Part shown: positions 1 to 12,503 of the stretch, piece by piece | Position numbering within the stretch: position 1 is the first letter of the stretch | How the letters are laid out: the number at the start of each line of letters is the position of its first letter | From: Ophiothrix spiculata | Taxonomy: Eukaryota; Echinodermata; Ophiuroidea; Amphilepidida; Ophiotrichidae | Assembly: GCA_000969725.1 (NCBI GenBank) | Contig: JXSR01S045863.1 | Length of the DNA: 29,619 nt | Direction: 5' to 3' (one strand) | Notes under the pieces: model-generated | What the model saw: the letters and a program-made list of their open reading frames with translations, nothing else | Database searches by the model: none | Told to the model about the DNA's origin: nothing | Made by a program: the position numbers and the translations under genes

Positions 1-95
1 TGTAATCAATAAAAAGACATCACTAAATTTCAACAATTCTGTGCATCATGATAACAAAGAGCATTTATCACAATTTTACAAACAAATTTTGATAC
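1..95 (+). repeat. Long direct repeat, copy 1 (truncated by window start)
   Basis: The first 95 bases are identical to 1986-2080 in the same orientation and diverge abruptly at base 96. The left end is cut by the window, so the repeat may be longer. Confidence 0.95.
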
Positions 96-671
96 TATAC
101 ATATCAAAAGTGACACAATGTATGAAAGAAAATGACATGCTATCGTACATAATAAATAAGTGCTCATAAATCATGAGGTACAAAGTCAGCTTAAAAGAAT
201 ACCATTGGAAATTAATAACATTATGAATAAAAAAAATGAATTTTGTTCACATAGATCACATTCTCATTTCAGAATCAATTCACACACTGTAATTTGACAA
301 ACTCATTCACTAGTATTAAATCTTATGATGACACATCAACGTTCTTCTCATGAAATGTACACAATATACATATCCTTCAAAATGTCTGCTTTGTTGGGAA
401 ACTGAGCACAAATAATGCCGTACAGTTGAGTGAGTGTTAAATGATTTAACTATTAACCATATTATTAAAAGGAATCCTTAAGTTTGTGATTTGATTGTAC
501 TCTTTTTCACTTTACACATTACATTAATCTTACATTACTGAAGAATAAGAAGCCTGGACAGTACAATGGGTGTTCTAAAAAAACAGTCAAACAACAAGTC
601 AAAATTGTTTATTGAATTTGTGAAATTATCAATATCAAATATCAATATCAAAATCAAAATTAACAATCACA

Positions 672-1153
672 AGGCTTGTCCAGACCGTATCTTGGTTAAG
701 CTGAACTGTGCTCGAGGCCTGTCCAGACCGTATCTTGGTTAAGCTGAACCGTGCTCGAGGCCTGTCCAGACCGTATCTTGGTTAAGCTGAACTGAACTGT
801 GCTCGAGGCCTGTCCAGACCGTATCTTGGTTAAGCTGAACTGTGCTTGAAGCCTGTCTAGACCGTATCTTGGTTAAGCTGAACCGTGCTCGAGGCCTGTC
901 CAGACCGTATCTTGGTTAAGCTGAACTGGCCTGTCTAGACCGTATCTTGGTTAAACTGAACCGTGTTCTAGGCCTTCAAGACCGTATCTTGGTTAAGCTG
1001 AACCGTGCTCGAGGCCTGTCCAGACCGTATCTTGGTTAAGCTGAACTGCGCTTGAAGCCTGTCTAGACCGTATCTTGGTTAAACTGAACCGTGTTCTAGG
1101 CCTTCAAGACCGTATCTTGTTTAAGCTGAAACGTGCTTGAGGCCTGTCCAGAT
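672..1153 (+). repeat. Minisatellite, about 43-bp unit, 11 copies plus a partial
   Basis: The core GACCGTATCTTGGTTAAGCT occurs 11 times with small changes, joined by GAACYGTGCTCGAGGCCTG-type linkers. The late units alternate between a GTCTAGACC and a CTTCAAGACC form, and one block of two units is itself repeated (about 937-1000 and 1066-1125). That indicates unequal exchange between units. Confidence 0.95.
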
Positions 1154-1985
1154 TCTTATGTCTTCTGAATACAAAATGCTGATTAAAATAAGATTTGTTT
1201 ATAAATTGCAACTTTACACACATACGAACTCACTGACTTTAAATTCACTCACTTAAATATCACACTCACACATTCACATATAGTTAAATTTAATAATAAG
1301 CTCGCTAAGATTCAAATATAGAATGATTTGAATATTCAACATTTGGCAAATATTTGAACGTAACAAATGCACCGTGCAATATTTAGATACATATATATGC
1401 ACCAAAAGAGAAGATCTATAACATAAGCAATCCTCATAAAATGAACCTTATGCACAGGTCAATGTCCTGATACATTTTAAACTGACTAGCAGGGATCAAA
1501 ACATTGACACATGCATAAGCTGCAGAAAATACCATTGAATCAATTCACAATTGAAAACGTGCAATCAAAATGCTGGATCCAATATAATGGACAGGCTCAA
1601 ATTGGTTAACTTGAGGCTTTTTGAATGGTATGTTAATTAACAACTGCAAAATTATTTTCATTTTGTGCAGGAAGCTCACAAAGTAACTGTTCACCACAAA
1701 TGCAATATTTCTATTGTTTAAAATGTTCATATGTTTCTTACTCCTTGCAAAAATATCAGCTTCATTTCAACTTCAAAATATTTGAAAACTAACATTTTTC
1801 CAGATATAGTCTCAATGTTATGTATCCTGATATGGTCGTTCTTAAACACTGTTACTGGTTACGTATGAGCAGGTTTTATTTTAAAGCTAAAGATATGATC
1901 TTTTTGAATCTGCAAAGAAACAAAATTGATAAAAATTTGTTTGACTTTACTGTAGATTTGTGCTGAACGGTCACATAAACATACT

Positions 1986-2080
1986 TGTAATCAATAAAAA
2001 GACATCACTAAATTTCAACAATTCTGTGCATCATGATAACAAAGAGCATTTATCACAATTTTACAAACAAATTTTGATAC
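1986..2080 (+). repeat. Long direct repeat, copy 2
   Basis: This copy matches 1-95 exactly, with a spacing of 1,985 bp. Perfect identity implies a recent duplication, non-allelic exchange or an assembly join. The interval between the copies contains the minisatellite. Confidence 0.95.
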
Positions 2081-3576
2081 CTCCCCATTGGTTAATATGT
2101 CACCATATTATTTGTCAACAAATAATTCAATATCATGATATGTACAATTTATAAAGACGGAAGATTTAAGGGAAAATTTGGGATTTTGGCTGGGTAAATT
2201 GGTTCTAAATAAATCAATCTTTTTCCAAATTTCTTTTGAATTCAAAGCGCCCGTTTTGCCAAAATGTTGTCTTACTAAAAAGTGATTGTCTTAAAAAAAG
2301 GGGGAAAAAGGAGTCAAAACATCGGAACAAAAATGTGATAATAATATGATTAAAATGATAATAAAAATGAGATATGACTATTAATAGGATTCTTTGGTTC
2401 AACTGTACAACTGACACTTATCAGATAAAAGTGTTTGAAATTGGGGCCCAGCCTTTTTAGGCACTTACTCTATATACAAATTTTAATCTTTGGAGGTGGG
2501 TCCCTGAAGAAAACAAAAATCCAATAGAAGTTTTAAGATTATCGGGCTATAATAGTTCAAAATCAGAACAAAAATTAACTGAATTCAGCTGCAGTCTTAT
2601 AAACTGTACAAAGCTCAAAGTGAAAGCGTATCATTGCCAACAAATATTAATAAATACATATACCATGGGCGAAAACTTGTAAAGTTAGGGTTTCAGTCAA
2701 CTCAACCAATGACATGAAACCATAAGCACATGGATTTGTGACAATTCTTGTCAATTGATGGGGGAAATCAGGCTTGCTCTTTTACATTCACAGTACATTT
2801 TACAAATTGCATAGATACACAAATCAACTGGCAACACTTCCAGTTGACAAATTAATACTATTTAGTGGTAAAAAAAAATTAAAAAATCATAATATTAATA
2901 TCTTTCCCAATTCATCTGATCATGAAAGAAGACCGTGTGTACTTTTGATTGAAGAAAAAAAGCCATTGGGAAGTCGTGTCAATCTGAACATTTGAGTTTG
3001 GCGCAAAGGCCCATAATATATGCCACAAAAAATGGACATACTTTTCCAACTTGTGTATGTAAAGCATGTCAATTAACATACCAAAACCGCACACTGCTAT
3101 AGACTCCCTCGATCTTATTAAGCCACATTAAAGTCTCTGCCAAAATTTATCACGTGACCATGGATTGCAGCGTACGATCGCGTTTGTAAACAATTGCCCC
3201 TGCATGCACTCTGGATGTTTATTAACATCGTCCATAGAATTGTGACGCCGACTTTAATACTTATTGGCAAAATTGTAAATGGTTGCACCAATTCAATTAT
3301 CACACACGTCTCTAACCAAAAATAAGCTGAATTAGGAAGGATATAGCGCACTTGAAACTTAGTAGACAAAGATGCAACAACTGAACCCACAAGATGTGGC
3401 ACAATGTGGGACCAACAAAATAGTCACTTGCACAAAGTCAAGATGCCACTGAAACGATGCCCAAAATCTGCCATCATTGCAACTATGAAGCCATATAGAA
3501 TGATTGTTGGGATAACTCATTCTTATCAGAACAATAAAAAACAGGAATGTAGCGAACTAGCTACATGATAGTTAAG

Positions 3577-3696
3577 CCTTGACCTATTGAGAACTACTAG
3601 ATCACTTTGTAATAGTGAATAAATAAGGAAAATGTAAGCTGTAATTGACCACATACTTGTCATGTTAGATGGCCAGTAATTCTCAAATGGTCAAGG
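3577..3696. mobile_element. MITE-like inverted repeat, about 120 bp
   Basis: The left end CCTTGACCTATTGAGAACTA pairs with the right end, whose reverse complement is CCTTGACCATTTGAGAATTA. There is no coding capacity. The size and terminal inverted repeats suggest a miniature DNA transposon. Confidence 0.55.
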
Positions 3697-6049
3697 TAGG
3701 CCTATTATAGTTTGCTGTACTTTGATACTGCTTTAGGGAGGGCTTTGAAACTCAACCAGCAACTGACCGCCTGGAACCGCTGATTCTAACCAGTTACTAT
3801 TAATCTAAACAATGGCAACCGTCCAGCTGCCAATTACGGTTTGAAGTGGCCCCTTTAATATCTAGAAATCACAATATATGACATTTATTTGCAAAGTGGC
3901 CCTTTCTGCAATCATCACTGGTCCTAAATTAATTATATATGGCTCCAATAGTGTTGCATTTCTTTGCCTACTATTTTCAAGTACATGTTAAAACACCAAT
4001 AAAATAAAATGCTACTACACTGCAATGCATCTCTGTGCAGGTTCACTTTTGTGTGTATCAGTTGATATTGACAGCTCAGAACATAAATGAAGGAAAACGG
4101 TTTATGTTCCCGTATCTTGGATATCAACAATGCAATCACTGCCAATATGATATACCAACGAGACTACCAACCCTTCAGATCTGAAATCCAAACACAGTAA
4201 TTTCTTTTCCAATTCCTGTGACCACACCACATGGCATCACTGCTCAACAGAGATGCAATAAGCAGATATAGAGTAAATCAAAACATTACAAAAAAAATAT
4301 TGAATCATTATTTTGCCAGTATCACAATTCATTGACATACAATCAATATGATAATATATTTTCTTTAATTTGGCCCATTATTGTGTGCAGATAAAATGGA
4401 AATATCGTTTAGATATGCATGGAATGTCTATTTCCATTGACCGAAGCCCTTGCACCATATTTGCACCATTTTTTCACATTATTGTTACAATTACAAATAC
4501 TTTGAAAATAAAAGCTCCTAATTTGTTATTTATTGGTTAGTAATATTTATCGTTTAGCGATACTAATAACTAATGCGCAGCTAAAAGCGTGGTTAAAACT
4601 TGTTGTTAGAGATTAATTCATAACCATTTCTGACACAGAAACTGGTCAAAACTCGTCATAAGAATGCAACACAAAATTGTATACGACATCATCGTTAAAT
4701 TTAAAACATTTCATTTTCATTTTGAGGCTTGAGTGCCACAAGGCCGGGCCACAATCCTTAGAACAAAAGGATTCAGACCTGATGTTGCTCAAGGTGAATG
4801 ATCTATCATTCATTTGGAAAGACCCGTTAGGTCTTAGATATTTGGTCCTAGGGATTGTTGCCATTGCAAATACGGCCTTGTGGCTCTCAACCCTGGAAAT
4901 GTTTATATGTTTCTCTATCTTTTTTAAAGATCTTAAACTTATAATATTATTCTATATTAAATATTTTCAGCCAAGGCTAAGTTAAGCTTAAATTGTACTT
5001 TTGATGTAAATTACTTTAAAGCTTTTGAAAGGAGACAACTAAATATTTAAAAAGATGTCAGCAATGAACTTGAAAAACTTGTCGCATTCTCATGACAATC
5101 AATTAAGTAGTAATTTTTGGACAAGTAATTTTGGTAGCACAAATTGTTTGCAAATCCTCTTTAATACCAATATAGCACCAAAATTGCCATTTCAAATTAG
5201 GCAACTTCTTTTTTTATGGAAGAGGGACACGTAATTATTGTCTCTGATTTGTGAAGAATGTATGTAACGTTCATTTTATGACCTGCTTAGCAATACACAG
5301 ATTTTGGGTTTCCCAACGGGAAATCAATTGAGCCCGAAATTTAATCCCACAATGCACTGATAAAGCATAATGATGTACCCAAATAGGCGTAAAATGGATG
5401 CGCACTACCAGCCATCCCAAACAACAATTCAAATTACCCACTGTCATGTATATGGATTGCAGGAGCTAATGTCACGGCTTATTAGTTTTACAGGCAAATG
5501 TGTTTGGGCTAAAATTTCGGTACAGATTGACTTCCTGTTGGAAAACCTAAATCCACGTATTCAGATCAAATCTGATTGTTTTCAGTAAAACACCATGTGT
5601 GCTAAAAATATTATATTGGAATTTTAGAGAATGTTGTCCACAAAAAAAATTTGTGCTTTTACCTGAAAGGGAAAGGGATTTTTCAATATGGCGTTTTAGT
5701 AGCTAGTAAAAAGCTTCACTTGCAATGTTATTTTGTTTTCAAGACTCAACTCTCTTAACAACATAGAAATGTCATGAGGTGAGGAACAAGTATTAAGATT
5801 TTAGGACATGTAAATATTAAATAGCATCTTTGACCAAATATTGCATAAATAACCAAATAAATCTTCTTCATATACTTATATCATTGCGATCATTTGAATA
5901 CAAAATCTGGTTGAAATTGAATTTCATTTAAATTGAATTATTTGCATTATTCCATGATTCAACCAATAAATTGAGCATATTTATCTTATAATTTAGCAAA
6001 CTATAATAGCATTTCTATTTTTTTTTTCTTTTTTTTTCGTATCTTTTCA

Positions 6050-6055
6050 TTTATT
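6050..6055 (-). promoter_or_regulatory. Candidate polyadenylation signal for the full-length transcript
   Basis: The first AATAAA I find downstream of the TAA lies about 855 nt into the 3' flank on the minus strand, followed by an A-rich run (the plus-strand poly-T near 6019-6038). It would define a 3'UTR spanning about 6030-6909. Other variants could be used earlier. Confidence 0.35.
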
Positions 6056-6909
6056 TATATATAAAAAATTCTACTCTGTCAGCCTACATCCTATTAATAT
6101 CAAATTACTGTTCTAAACATTTCAATCAGAGCATAATAAATATCTGTTTCAATCCAGATATCACAATGCCTAAGATAATCAAACTTACGCCATACAGCCA
6201 ATGTTAGTCTGCACACACAGAGCCCAACATATGATTATAAAAAAACACAAGAATATCAACATGATGATGCAATATATACAGGCTCATCAATATAAACAAT
6301 GCTAATAATCAATTTGGATATTTACATAATATACACACAATGTACAAATAAAACATAGATTTTATATACTGTTTCAAGTGATATAACATGATTTTGGTAA
6401 AAATTACCCAAATTCGGTTGCCTTTTCCAAGGATTGCCTTTTTTCTCTTCATGATTTCATCAAGCTGTTCAAAAAGTCTGAACATTGCAACAGAGTTTCA
6501 CGGCAGTGTTTTTGCTATTTATGCAACATCCAAGTGCGGTTCTACTGGACGCTCACAATGCATCTCAGTCCTGGGCTACTATACCCATTGTGGTGTTGCA
6601 TCAGTCTTTCCTTTTCGGTGCTTTTTTACACCACCATCGCCCGACATCATCTTGGGCTGATAGCGCTTTATCACATCATTTTGAAGCAAAGCTTCCATGT
6701 GCAGCTACAACATAGGTTTATGCATGATTTAAGTTAACATGTCTAAGTACCTGCCTATGTGGAAATCAGAACTACACATGTATAGTGCCATTTTGTCTTA
6801 TTTAGGACATCAGTATTTTGTCTGTTTTTAAATGACAACTGTTCCAATACAGTTTTCAACAAATGGTCTTAGGATTTTCTTTCCATTTTATGGCCAAGAA
6901 TATCATAGT
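6056..6909 (-). other. Probable 3'UTR of the receptor gene
   Basis: This is the sequence between the tail stop codon and the first AATAAA. The part at 6480-6720 is richer in GC than the flank, and overlapping plus-strand open frames there are best read as antisense shadows of a conserved or structured 3'UTR. No coding feature was recognised. Confidence 0.35.
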
Positions 6910-7460
6910 TTATACCGCGTCTTCTCCACCATACGGTGGCACGATAACCGTGCCATTAGCATTGGGCGTATGCTGCGGTGAAAATTCTTGACCATCAGGT
7001 CTCATCTGCCACACGACGTCTTCCCGAGAGTCATATAACTCGCTATCTGATGCCCCGGAGGGTCTTCTATCTTCGTCCATCGGTGGGGGAACTGGCGGAG
7101 TCCTCTGATACATTGAGGAATCTACTCCCTCATTTCTTGACAGAGAAATTCTCTTGTCCATTTCTGGTGAATGTGATACACCGTGTTGCCCTGCCTGCAG
7201 TGATCTACGTCCGTGTCGTAACACCAACGGATTGATAGTAGACCCATAGCTGTATGCATTCTGTGGTGGTTTGTACATTGGATTGAGAATCTGTGAAGAT
7301 TTCTTGGTGGGTGCTTCGAAGACGTTGTCACTTGCCGTTGAGTTTTTCCGATGTCCCAGATCAGGGCTGCCTTTCTCTTGATACTCAACCAGAGTCATAT
7401 GGGGTAGCTGACGAGGGTCCTTTTGAATGGAATTTCCATCTAGTGCTACCTTTTTCATAT
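6910..7460 (-). CDS. Terminal coding exon: intracellular tail with NPMY, SH3-ligand and PDZ-ligand motifs
   Basis: Acceptor TTTTTTCTTCCGATTCCAACAG is excellent. The exon enters in phase 1 and is open for 182 codons to TAA. Its internal ATG is not a start: the frame continues from the TM exon (split Asn codon) or the 39-nt exon (split His). Counting from that Met, NPMY (59-62) is an NPxY-type PTB-adaptor motif, RTPPVPP (119-125) fits a class I SH3 ligand, RRPS (131-134) is a basophilic kinase site, and the last residues GEDAV fit a class III PDZ ligand (Asp at -2). Many Tyr, Ser and Pro and no hydrophobic segment indicate a disordered signalling tail of about 200 residues. Vertebrate neurexin tails are about 55 residues and end in a class II EYYV, so this end differs. 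Either an invertebrate-specific tail or another receptor family would explain that. Confidence 0.92.
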
Positions 7461-9774
7461 CTGTTGGAATCGGAAGAAAAAATGCATACCAATTAATTAT
7501 CAGATGATCAATTTTTATCTTGTCACAAAAGACTACAAGGATTTAGTGTTATTTATGTTTCAGATAAAACTTGAATATCATAAATCAAATCAAAATCGAT
7601 GTTTGACATCAAACTGACTTGAGTTTTAAATAATGACAAATCATTTAAACATAAGTTTATCATCTTTCTTGGTAAATTATATAACCATATCTCACCAAAC
7701 GATTAATAATAATCTTTCTCATTATTTCTATAAATGTCATAAACAAAACAAACAAGTACTTATAGTCTATATGTCCGAAGCATGCAATATAAACTGAGCG
7801 AGCCTGATCTTTAAATGATGAATGATTTGAAGAACATGCATGAAACAAATACAAAACAAAAATATTGATACATAAAGCAGACAAAAAGCCTACATAAATA
7901 TAAAGAATTTATGAAAATCTGTAACCATTTGAAAATTCACATGTTTCAAAGAATATCCAGTTTAGAATGTAACAGGATAGTGTCATGCTTAATATAAGTT
8001 TAGTGTTTAAAAAGAGTGGCTGCTAAGATCATCAAAATTCAATTTTGTGTTCCATGACTTCTAAATTTTTAAACAATCACCCCACCAGCAAACATGATAA
8101 TTTACAAAAATAACTTAATCTATCAAATTCCTCATATTTGGAAATTCTTAATTTCCTTAATTATAATTAAATGACTTCTAGTAAAGTTATTTCTAATATA
8201 AATATAGTAGATGTTAACTTCCAAAAAAATATCAAGAGGATGCAAGATATGAAATGTTGAGTTTTTGATTTGTTTGAGGCACAAGAGTTATATTTTATTT
8301 GGTTTAAATCACAGCATTTCACTTTGACTCAAATCTATGTTAACTAAATTTGTTGCAGATAAAATACTTCAAGAGTGCATTATTGTGCTATTTAGTTATA
8401 TTTTACATCTAACCATATTGTTTCTAGTAAATATTCCCTTGTACTTAATGTTCCCAACAAGTTTTCACACCAAAATGGTATACTTTACATCTAACCATGT
8501 TGTTTCTAGTAAATATTCCCTTGTACTTAATGTTCCTAACAAATTTTCACACTAAAATGGTAAGATTTCAAGTTATTGATAAGATTTGGATTACTCGAAT
8601 TGCTACCAAACAGCAATAAATGACATTGCGGTCGAATAAGTACTGTAATATATTCATACATACTACTTTCTGGTCACAATAGTTGCATAAAGTAACTTTG
8701 CACTGTATTTAAACTTCCATAGCAAATTTGTCCAGTTTAAATGCTGAAAATCCACCTATAAACACCCTGTTCCTTCTCTTTTTGGAAAAATGAAAGCCAA
8801 TGTTTTTAAGAAACAACATGGTATAGATCTAAAAAAAATAAAATTGGATATCAAACCTAAATTAACTTAGGTGAAAATTTTAGTTTGTAAGTGCAAGTGA
8901 CATATCAGTACATGTATCGACCTACAATCAAAATCTATTTTGTGTGAATATCTACCATACATTATTGTAATACTACCAATACATCCATCCAAGCGGGTGC
9001 TCTTCTTCACCTCTGCAAATTTCAGCCCATTCCTTACAGTCTTAGGGAGATTTATATGAAATGGGTCATGGCAAATTTTCTCTTACTAATTTTGGTGATA
9101 ATTTAACAAAAGAAATGAAACTTGAGATAGGGGTTTGAGATTTATTAATCTTCATGAATAGATAGAATGAATGATAATTGATAACCCAACACCATGAAAT
9201 ACTGAACACCATAATGTTAATTTGAAGTACCACTTTATAATACGATTTGTTAGTTATCCATTCATAACACAATGCATATATAAGACCAAGTATATTTGTT
9301 ATCTTGATTTGAAAATACTTCTGGGGGATGACCTCATAACAATCAAGTCAAACTGTAAAGTTGTCATTGATAACATGCCTCATTCACAAAATCGATGCCA
9401 ATGTGTTAGTTTTCTAAACTCATCGTGATTTGTTTCAAATACTCTCAAAATCATGTTATTAAATTCATCTTTTTAGCACTCAGTTAATTAAGTCAGATTT
9501 TTTCTTTACACTTTTTGATAACATTGACATGCATAAAATGTTCTATGAAAGCACTGTTTTTCCTTGTAACACACTCAGCAGATCACACTATCCACAATTA
9601 TGCTAATAGCCAAGTTTCTTTAGGGGTACTTTGTGTAAACTACATTAGAGTACATGTGCAACACCTCAAGAATACTTGTAGCTGGATATAGTGATAGAAA
9701 TGTCTAAAAATGTAACGGAAAAGATCAACTCTATAGGACAAAATTTCCTGAAAAAAAGATATTTTCACACTCAC
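7461..9774 (-). other. Intron between the 39-nt exon and the tail exon
   Basis: AT-rich, with an 82-bp tandem duplication. I see no further exon with good splice sites and matching phase. Confidence 0.6.
8402..8562 (+). repeat. Tandem duplication, two copies of about 82 bp
   Basis: Two near-identical copies start at 8402 and 8484 (TTTACATCTAACCAT...), differing at a few positions. They lie in the intron before the tail exon. The plus-strand open frame across them is not supported as coding. Confidence 0.9.
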
Positions 9775-9813
9775 GCTGAATGAAGGGATCATGATGATCC
9801 CGCAAGCTACGTG
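9775..9813 (-). CDS. Probable cassette exon in the cytoplasmic tail
   Basis: This 39-nt exon runs from acceptor TCATTCTTTTAAGCAG to the near-consensus donor CAGC|GTGAGTG, phase 1 to phase 1. It reads RSLRDHHDPFIQ between split codons. After the TM exon the joined sequence is FGST-RSLRDHHDPFIQ-H-MKKVAL, an uninterrupted cytoplasmic sequence with charged and polar residues. The 13-codon length makes it optional. The exon is more GC-rich than its surroundings. Support is splice-site strength and phase only. Confidence 0.5.
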
Positions 9814-10611
9814 CTGCTTAAAAGAATGACTCTGAAAAGGTATCTATTTCAATTTTAAGATGTTTTCAATAAAATTTCCTGAAAACTTATATCCCTGATT
9901 GCTTTGTGTCAGGACAAAAAAGCTCTGAATTGATTCATGAACATTTCCTGCTTATCTCAAAATGTTCTCAATACTGTGCACTATGAAATAAATTTTGTGT
10001 GTAATGTCGGCCAGGACAAATTCTTTGTCCGCATCATCGTCAGTTACTTGTAAAATTTCATCATTACAAGGCATCTGCTGAGTAATACTACTCTAAAACA
10101 TCATAACAAAGCTTCACCAGAAATGATGTAGATTTTTAGCACATCATCAATATCATCACCATTTATCCGCAGAGCAGGCGACTACAAATTTTATCCAGCT
10201 ACAATGGTCCTGAGATTTTAGCACATTATGTTTACATATTTTAATTAAAGTTATTACACATGATTAGTACATGATAAATATTAATCCATTGAGAAACTTG
10301 AAGAGACTCCACAATGACATAGCTTGATAATAAATGACCAAATAATAAACATCCAGAAACATTTCTCTTACCAGCCACATATCCAAATTTCCAGTGAGTA
10401 TAACTTTACCTAGAAAACATGTGAATATTGCTCCATAAAAACCCTAATGCTCTTGTTGATATTCGATATGCAATCGTACTTAAGTGCAATGATACAGATT
10501 GATCAATAACTATATCTGAGAGCGGACAAAGGTCACAAATCTTCACCGTGGTGAAAACAACCCTGGGGAAGCCAAATAGCGGTGAAAACAAACAGTGTAA
10601 ATTCACCTCAC

Positions 10612-10656
10612 ACAACGTGACACTACTCATGGGAGTACACATCCAATTTAGATGAG
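10612..10656 (-). CDS. Candidate 45-nt cytoplasmic cassette exon (low confidence)
   Basis: Acceptor GTTTGTTAGATCAG and donor TTGT|GTGAGG enclose 45 nt that read HLNWMCTPMSSVTL in phase 1 to phase 1. If used, it would insert 15 residues directly after the juxtamembrane segment. Splice sites are average, and open 45-nt spans with matching phase arise by chance in several kilobases of intron. Confidence 0.25.
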
Positions 10657-10879
10657 CTGATCTAACAAACTCCACAATGTTAGCTCATGGCTATACCGAT
10701 TCTAAGAAATGCCGGAATTCCTATTCAAACTGACCACCTAATGATCTATACCAATCACCTACCCATGTCACCTACAATACATTTATATGCTTCGTTTGAA
10801 ACTTGAACATGTTTTCCTGTAGAAATTGTAATCGGCTCAAAACATATCCAGAACCAATGAAATCTTCAACCAGTTTTAC

Positions 10880-10897
10880 CTTTTCTAGTATGACCTT
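10880..10897 (-). CDS. Candidate 18-nt cytoplasmic microexon (low confidence)
   Basis: Acceptor GATATTAATCCTTAG and donor AAAAG|GTAAAA bracket 18 nt that fit phase 1 on both sides and read GHTRK between split codons. It lies in the intron between the TM exon and the tail, where a small basic insert would be neutral to the frame. The sites are moderate and a chance occurrence is likely. Confidence 0.2.
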
Positions 10898-11610
10898 CTA
10901 AGGATTAATATCACACTGGAGACCAAATTACTATTAAAGTGTTGATACAGATCTGATTATGTTTTTTATGATAATTGATTATAATGAATCTATTGCTGCG
11001 GAATATACCTGGAAAGTTTATAATTCACAATATATTGATTAAAAATACCCCAAACCGACATCCTCATAAAACCATTTATGATTCACTTTTTCTTAATAAT
11101 TTCGTAATATTAAATTACCTGCACCAAGCTAATGTATTGGTTGTTGATAGTAGTGATATCACCAATAACTGAAAGTTTTTACCTTCAAGCTGAACGTTTT
11201 TTGGAGCGTCTTTTGAGGCAACAGCCACACAACTCTGTAACAACATTAGCATTTTATAAATATGATTTTCATGCTACGAAACAGAATTGATGATGTAATT
11301 ACAAATTAAAATTACAAACCCTTTTATATATAATTAGCAAATCATGTGTTTTTCAGGTGCTTGGGATGTGCAAAAGATGTTCATGTGGGTTGTGTGGATT
11401 GTTACAGTATCCCGGGATATCCCTTTACCCACATCCTGCAGATCTACATAATAATTGAGGGGATGTTTTCTAACAAATTACTTATGTTGCTCTTGGTATA
11501 AATATTTCATTAGATGCTATCAGCAGCACTCATTTAAGTTTAATTTCATGTCTGAAGATGATTCACATGAATATAACATAAATTTAAGCCAAGCTACCAG
11601 TACCTAATAT

Positions 11611-11936
11611 GCCTCCAAGAATTATTTTTCAATGTCATATATGAAAGATGACTGCTTCAGAGGTCCATGTTTCAAATTTCAGCTGAATTAGTCAAACCGT
11701 TTTTATTTTAAGGTCAATTTCGTATTTTAGAGCTCCTTAGTTATGTTACTGTGTAAACTTAATTATGGTTACCATAAGTAGACACATTTTCATACGTATC
11801 TCCAAAAATGGAACATAATTCAGCCTTGAAATTACACATGGGTTATGAGAAAAATATGAGCGATATTTTGGTGCCAAAATCTCCAAAAAAGTTTTTTTTT
11901 TTTAAGTTGAAGCAATCAGACAATACTCCTTTAAAT
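11611..11936 (-). mobile_element. MITE, diverged copy of the 27911-28239 element in opposite orientation
   Basis: The reverse complement aligns along most of its length to 27911-28239: a TAAAGGAG-type end, GATTGCTTCAA, a TTTTGG-CACCA stretch, TCATAACC, the GGAGATA region, GGTTAC and GTTTGACTgATTCAGCTGAAAT. One terminal repeat (CTCCTTTAAAT, right side here) is well kept and the other has decayed. No coding capacity. Confidence 0.75.
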
Positions 11937-12503
11937 TAATAAATTTAATTAAAATTCACATGTAATTCAATTTCTTTCATTGTTTGTCAAATGGTCAGAA
12001 AAATCATTATATGTGAAGACGTTTTTACAGCACACCAGGAATTCTAAGCTGAGAATATGAATTTGTCTGGTTGTGTTTTGTTGTCTATGATGAAGCTGTG
12101 AGTATACTATACTATTTCTTTAAGTAGATGGTTTTACAATAGAAATGAACAATTATAAAAGCTGCACCTGTGCACTCTATAACAATGAAATAATCAAATT
12201 CTCCCTCGACATTGATCACATATATATCACACCATACTGCACAGTACAGAATCCATAAGTCATCAACCAAAAAAAATATATTAATCTAGAAACACCATGC
12301 AACCCAACATTTTGACAACTACACACATTGGTAGGAAATGCAGAAGGGTAAAAAAATCAACAACAGACGCAAATCAAACAATGACCAACATGTCAGAATT
12401 AACACAACAAAATCAAATAAAAAGAAGGCAAAACAACTCAATTTGGTTTTGTATTCTCAGACAAAATACAGGGAATGAATGTTAAAAATAAAGTGTTGCA
12501 ATG

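Larger units (their letters stand above)
1..6049. other. 3' flank without recognised genes
   Basis: This AT-rich stretch lies beyond the gene's probable 3' end. It holds a long direct repeat, a 43-bp minisatellite and a MITE-like inverted repeat, annotated separately. A CpG-richer patch at about 3140-3260, with the palindromes CACGTG and CGATCG, stands out but has no convincing open frame. Open frames of 60-100 codons here lack splice or family support. Confidence 0.5.

Noticed and set aside
3118-3402. 94-codon minus-strand open frame
   Set aside because: No recognisable domain; overlaps a CpG-rich patch that explains the lack of stops.
4646-4985. Open frames on both strands (102 and 72 codons)
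   Set aside because: No splice context, no family resemblance, and both strands open over the same bases.
6388-6737. Three overlapping plus-strand open frames
   Set aside because: All three frames are open at once over a GC-richer piece that lies in the probable 3'UTR of the minus-strand gene; none has a recognisable protein.
10377-10414. 38-nt segment with strong donor CTG|GTAAGAG
   Set aside because: Its length shifts the frame so that the tail exon stops at its second codon (ATA TGA); more likely a cryptic donor.
11119-11168. 50-nt splice-bracketed segment (acceptor AACTTTCAG, donor GTGCAG|GTAATT)
   Set aside because: Open in phase 1 but leaves in phase 0, and the following exons would then be read out of frame; no evidence that it pairs with another exon.
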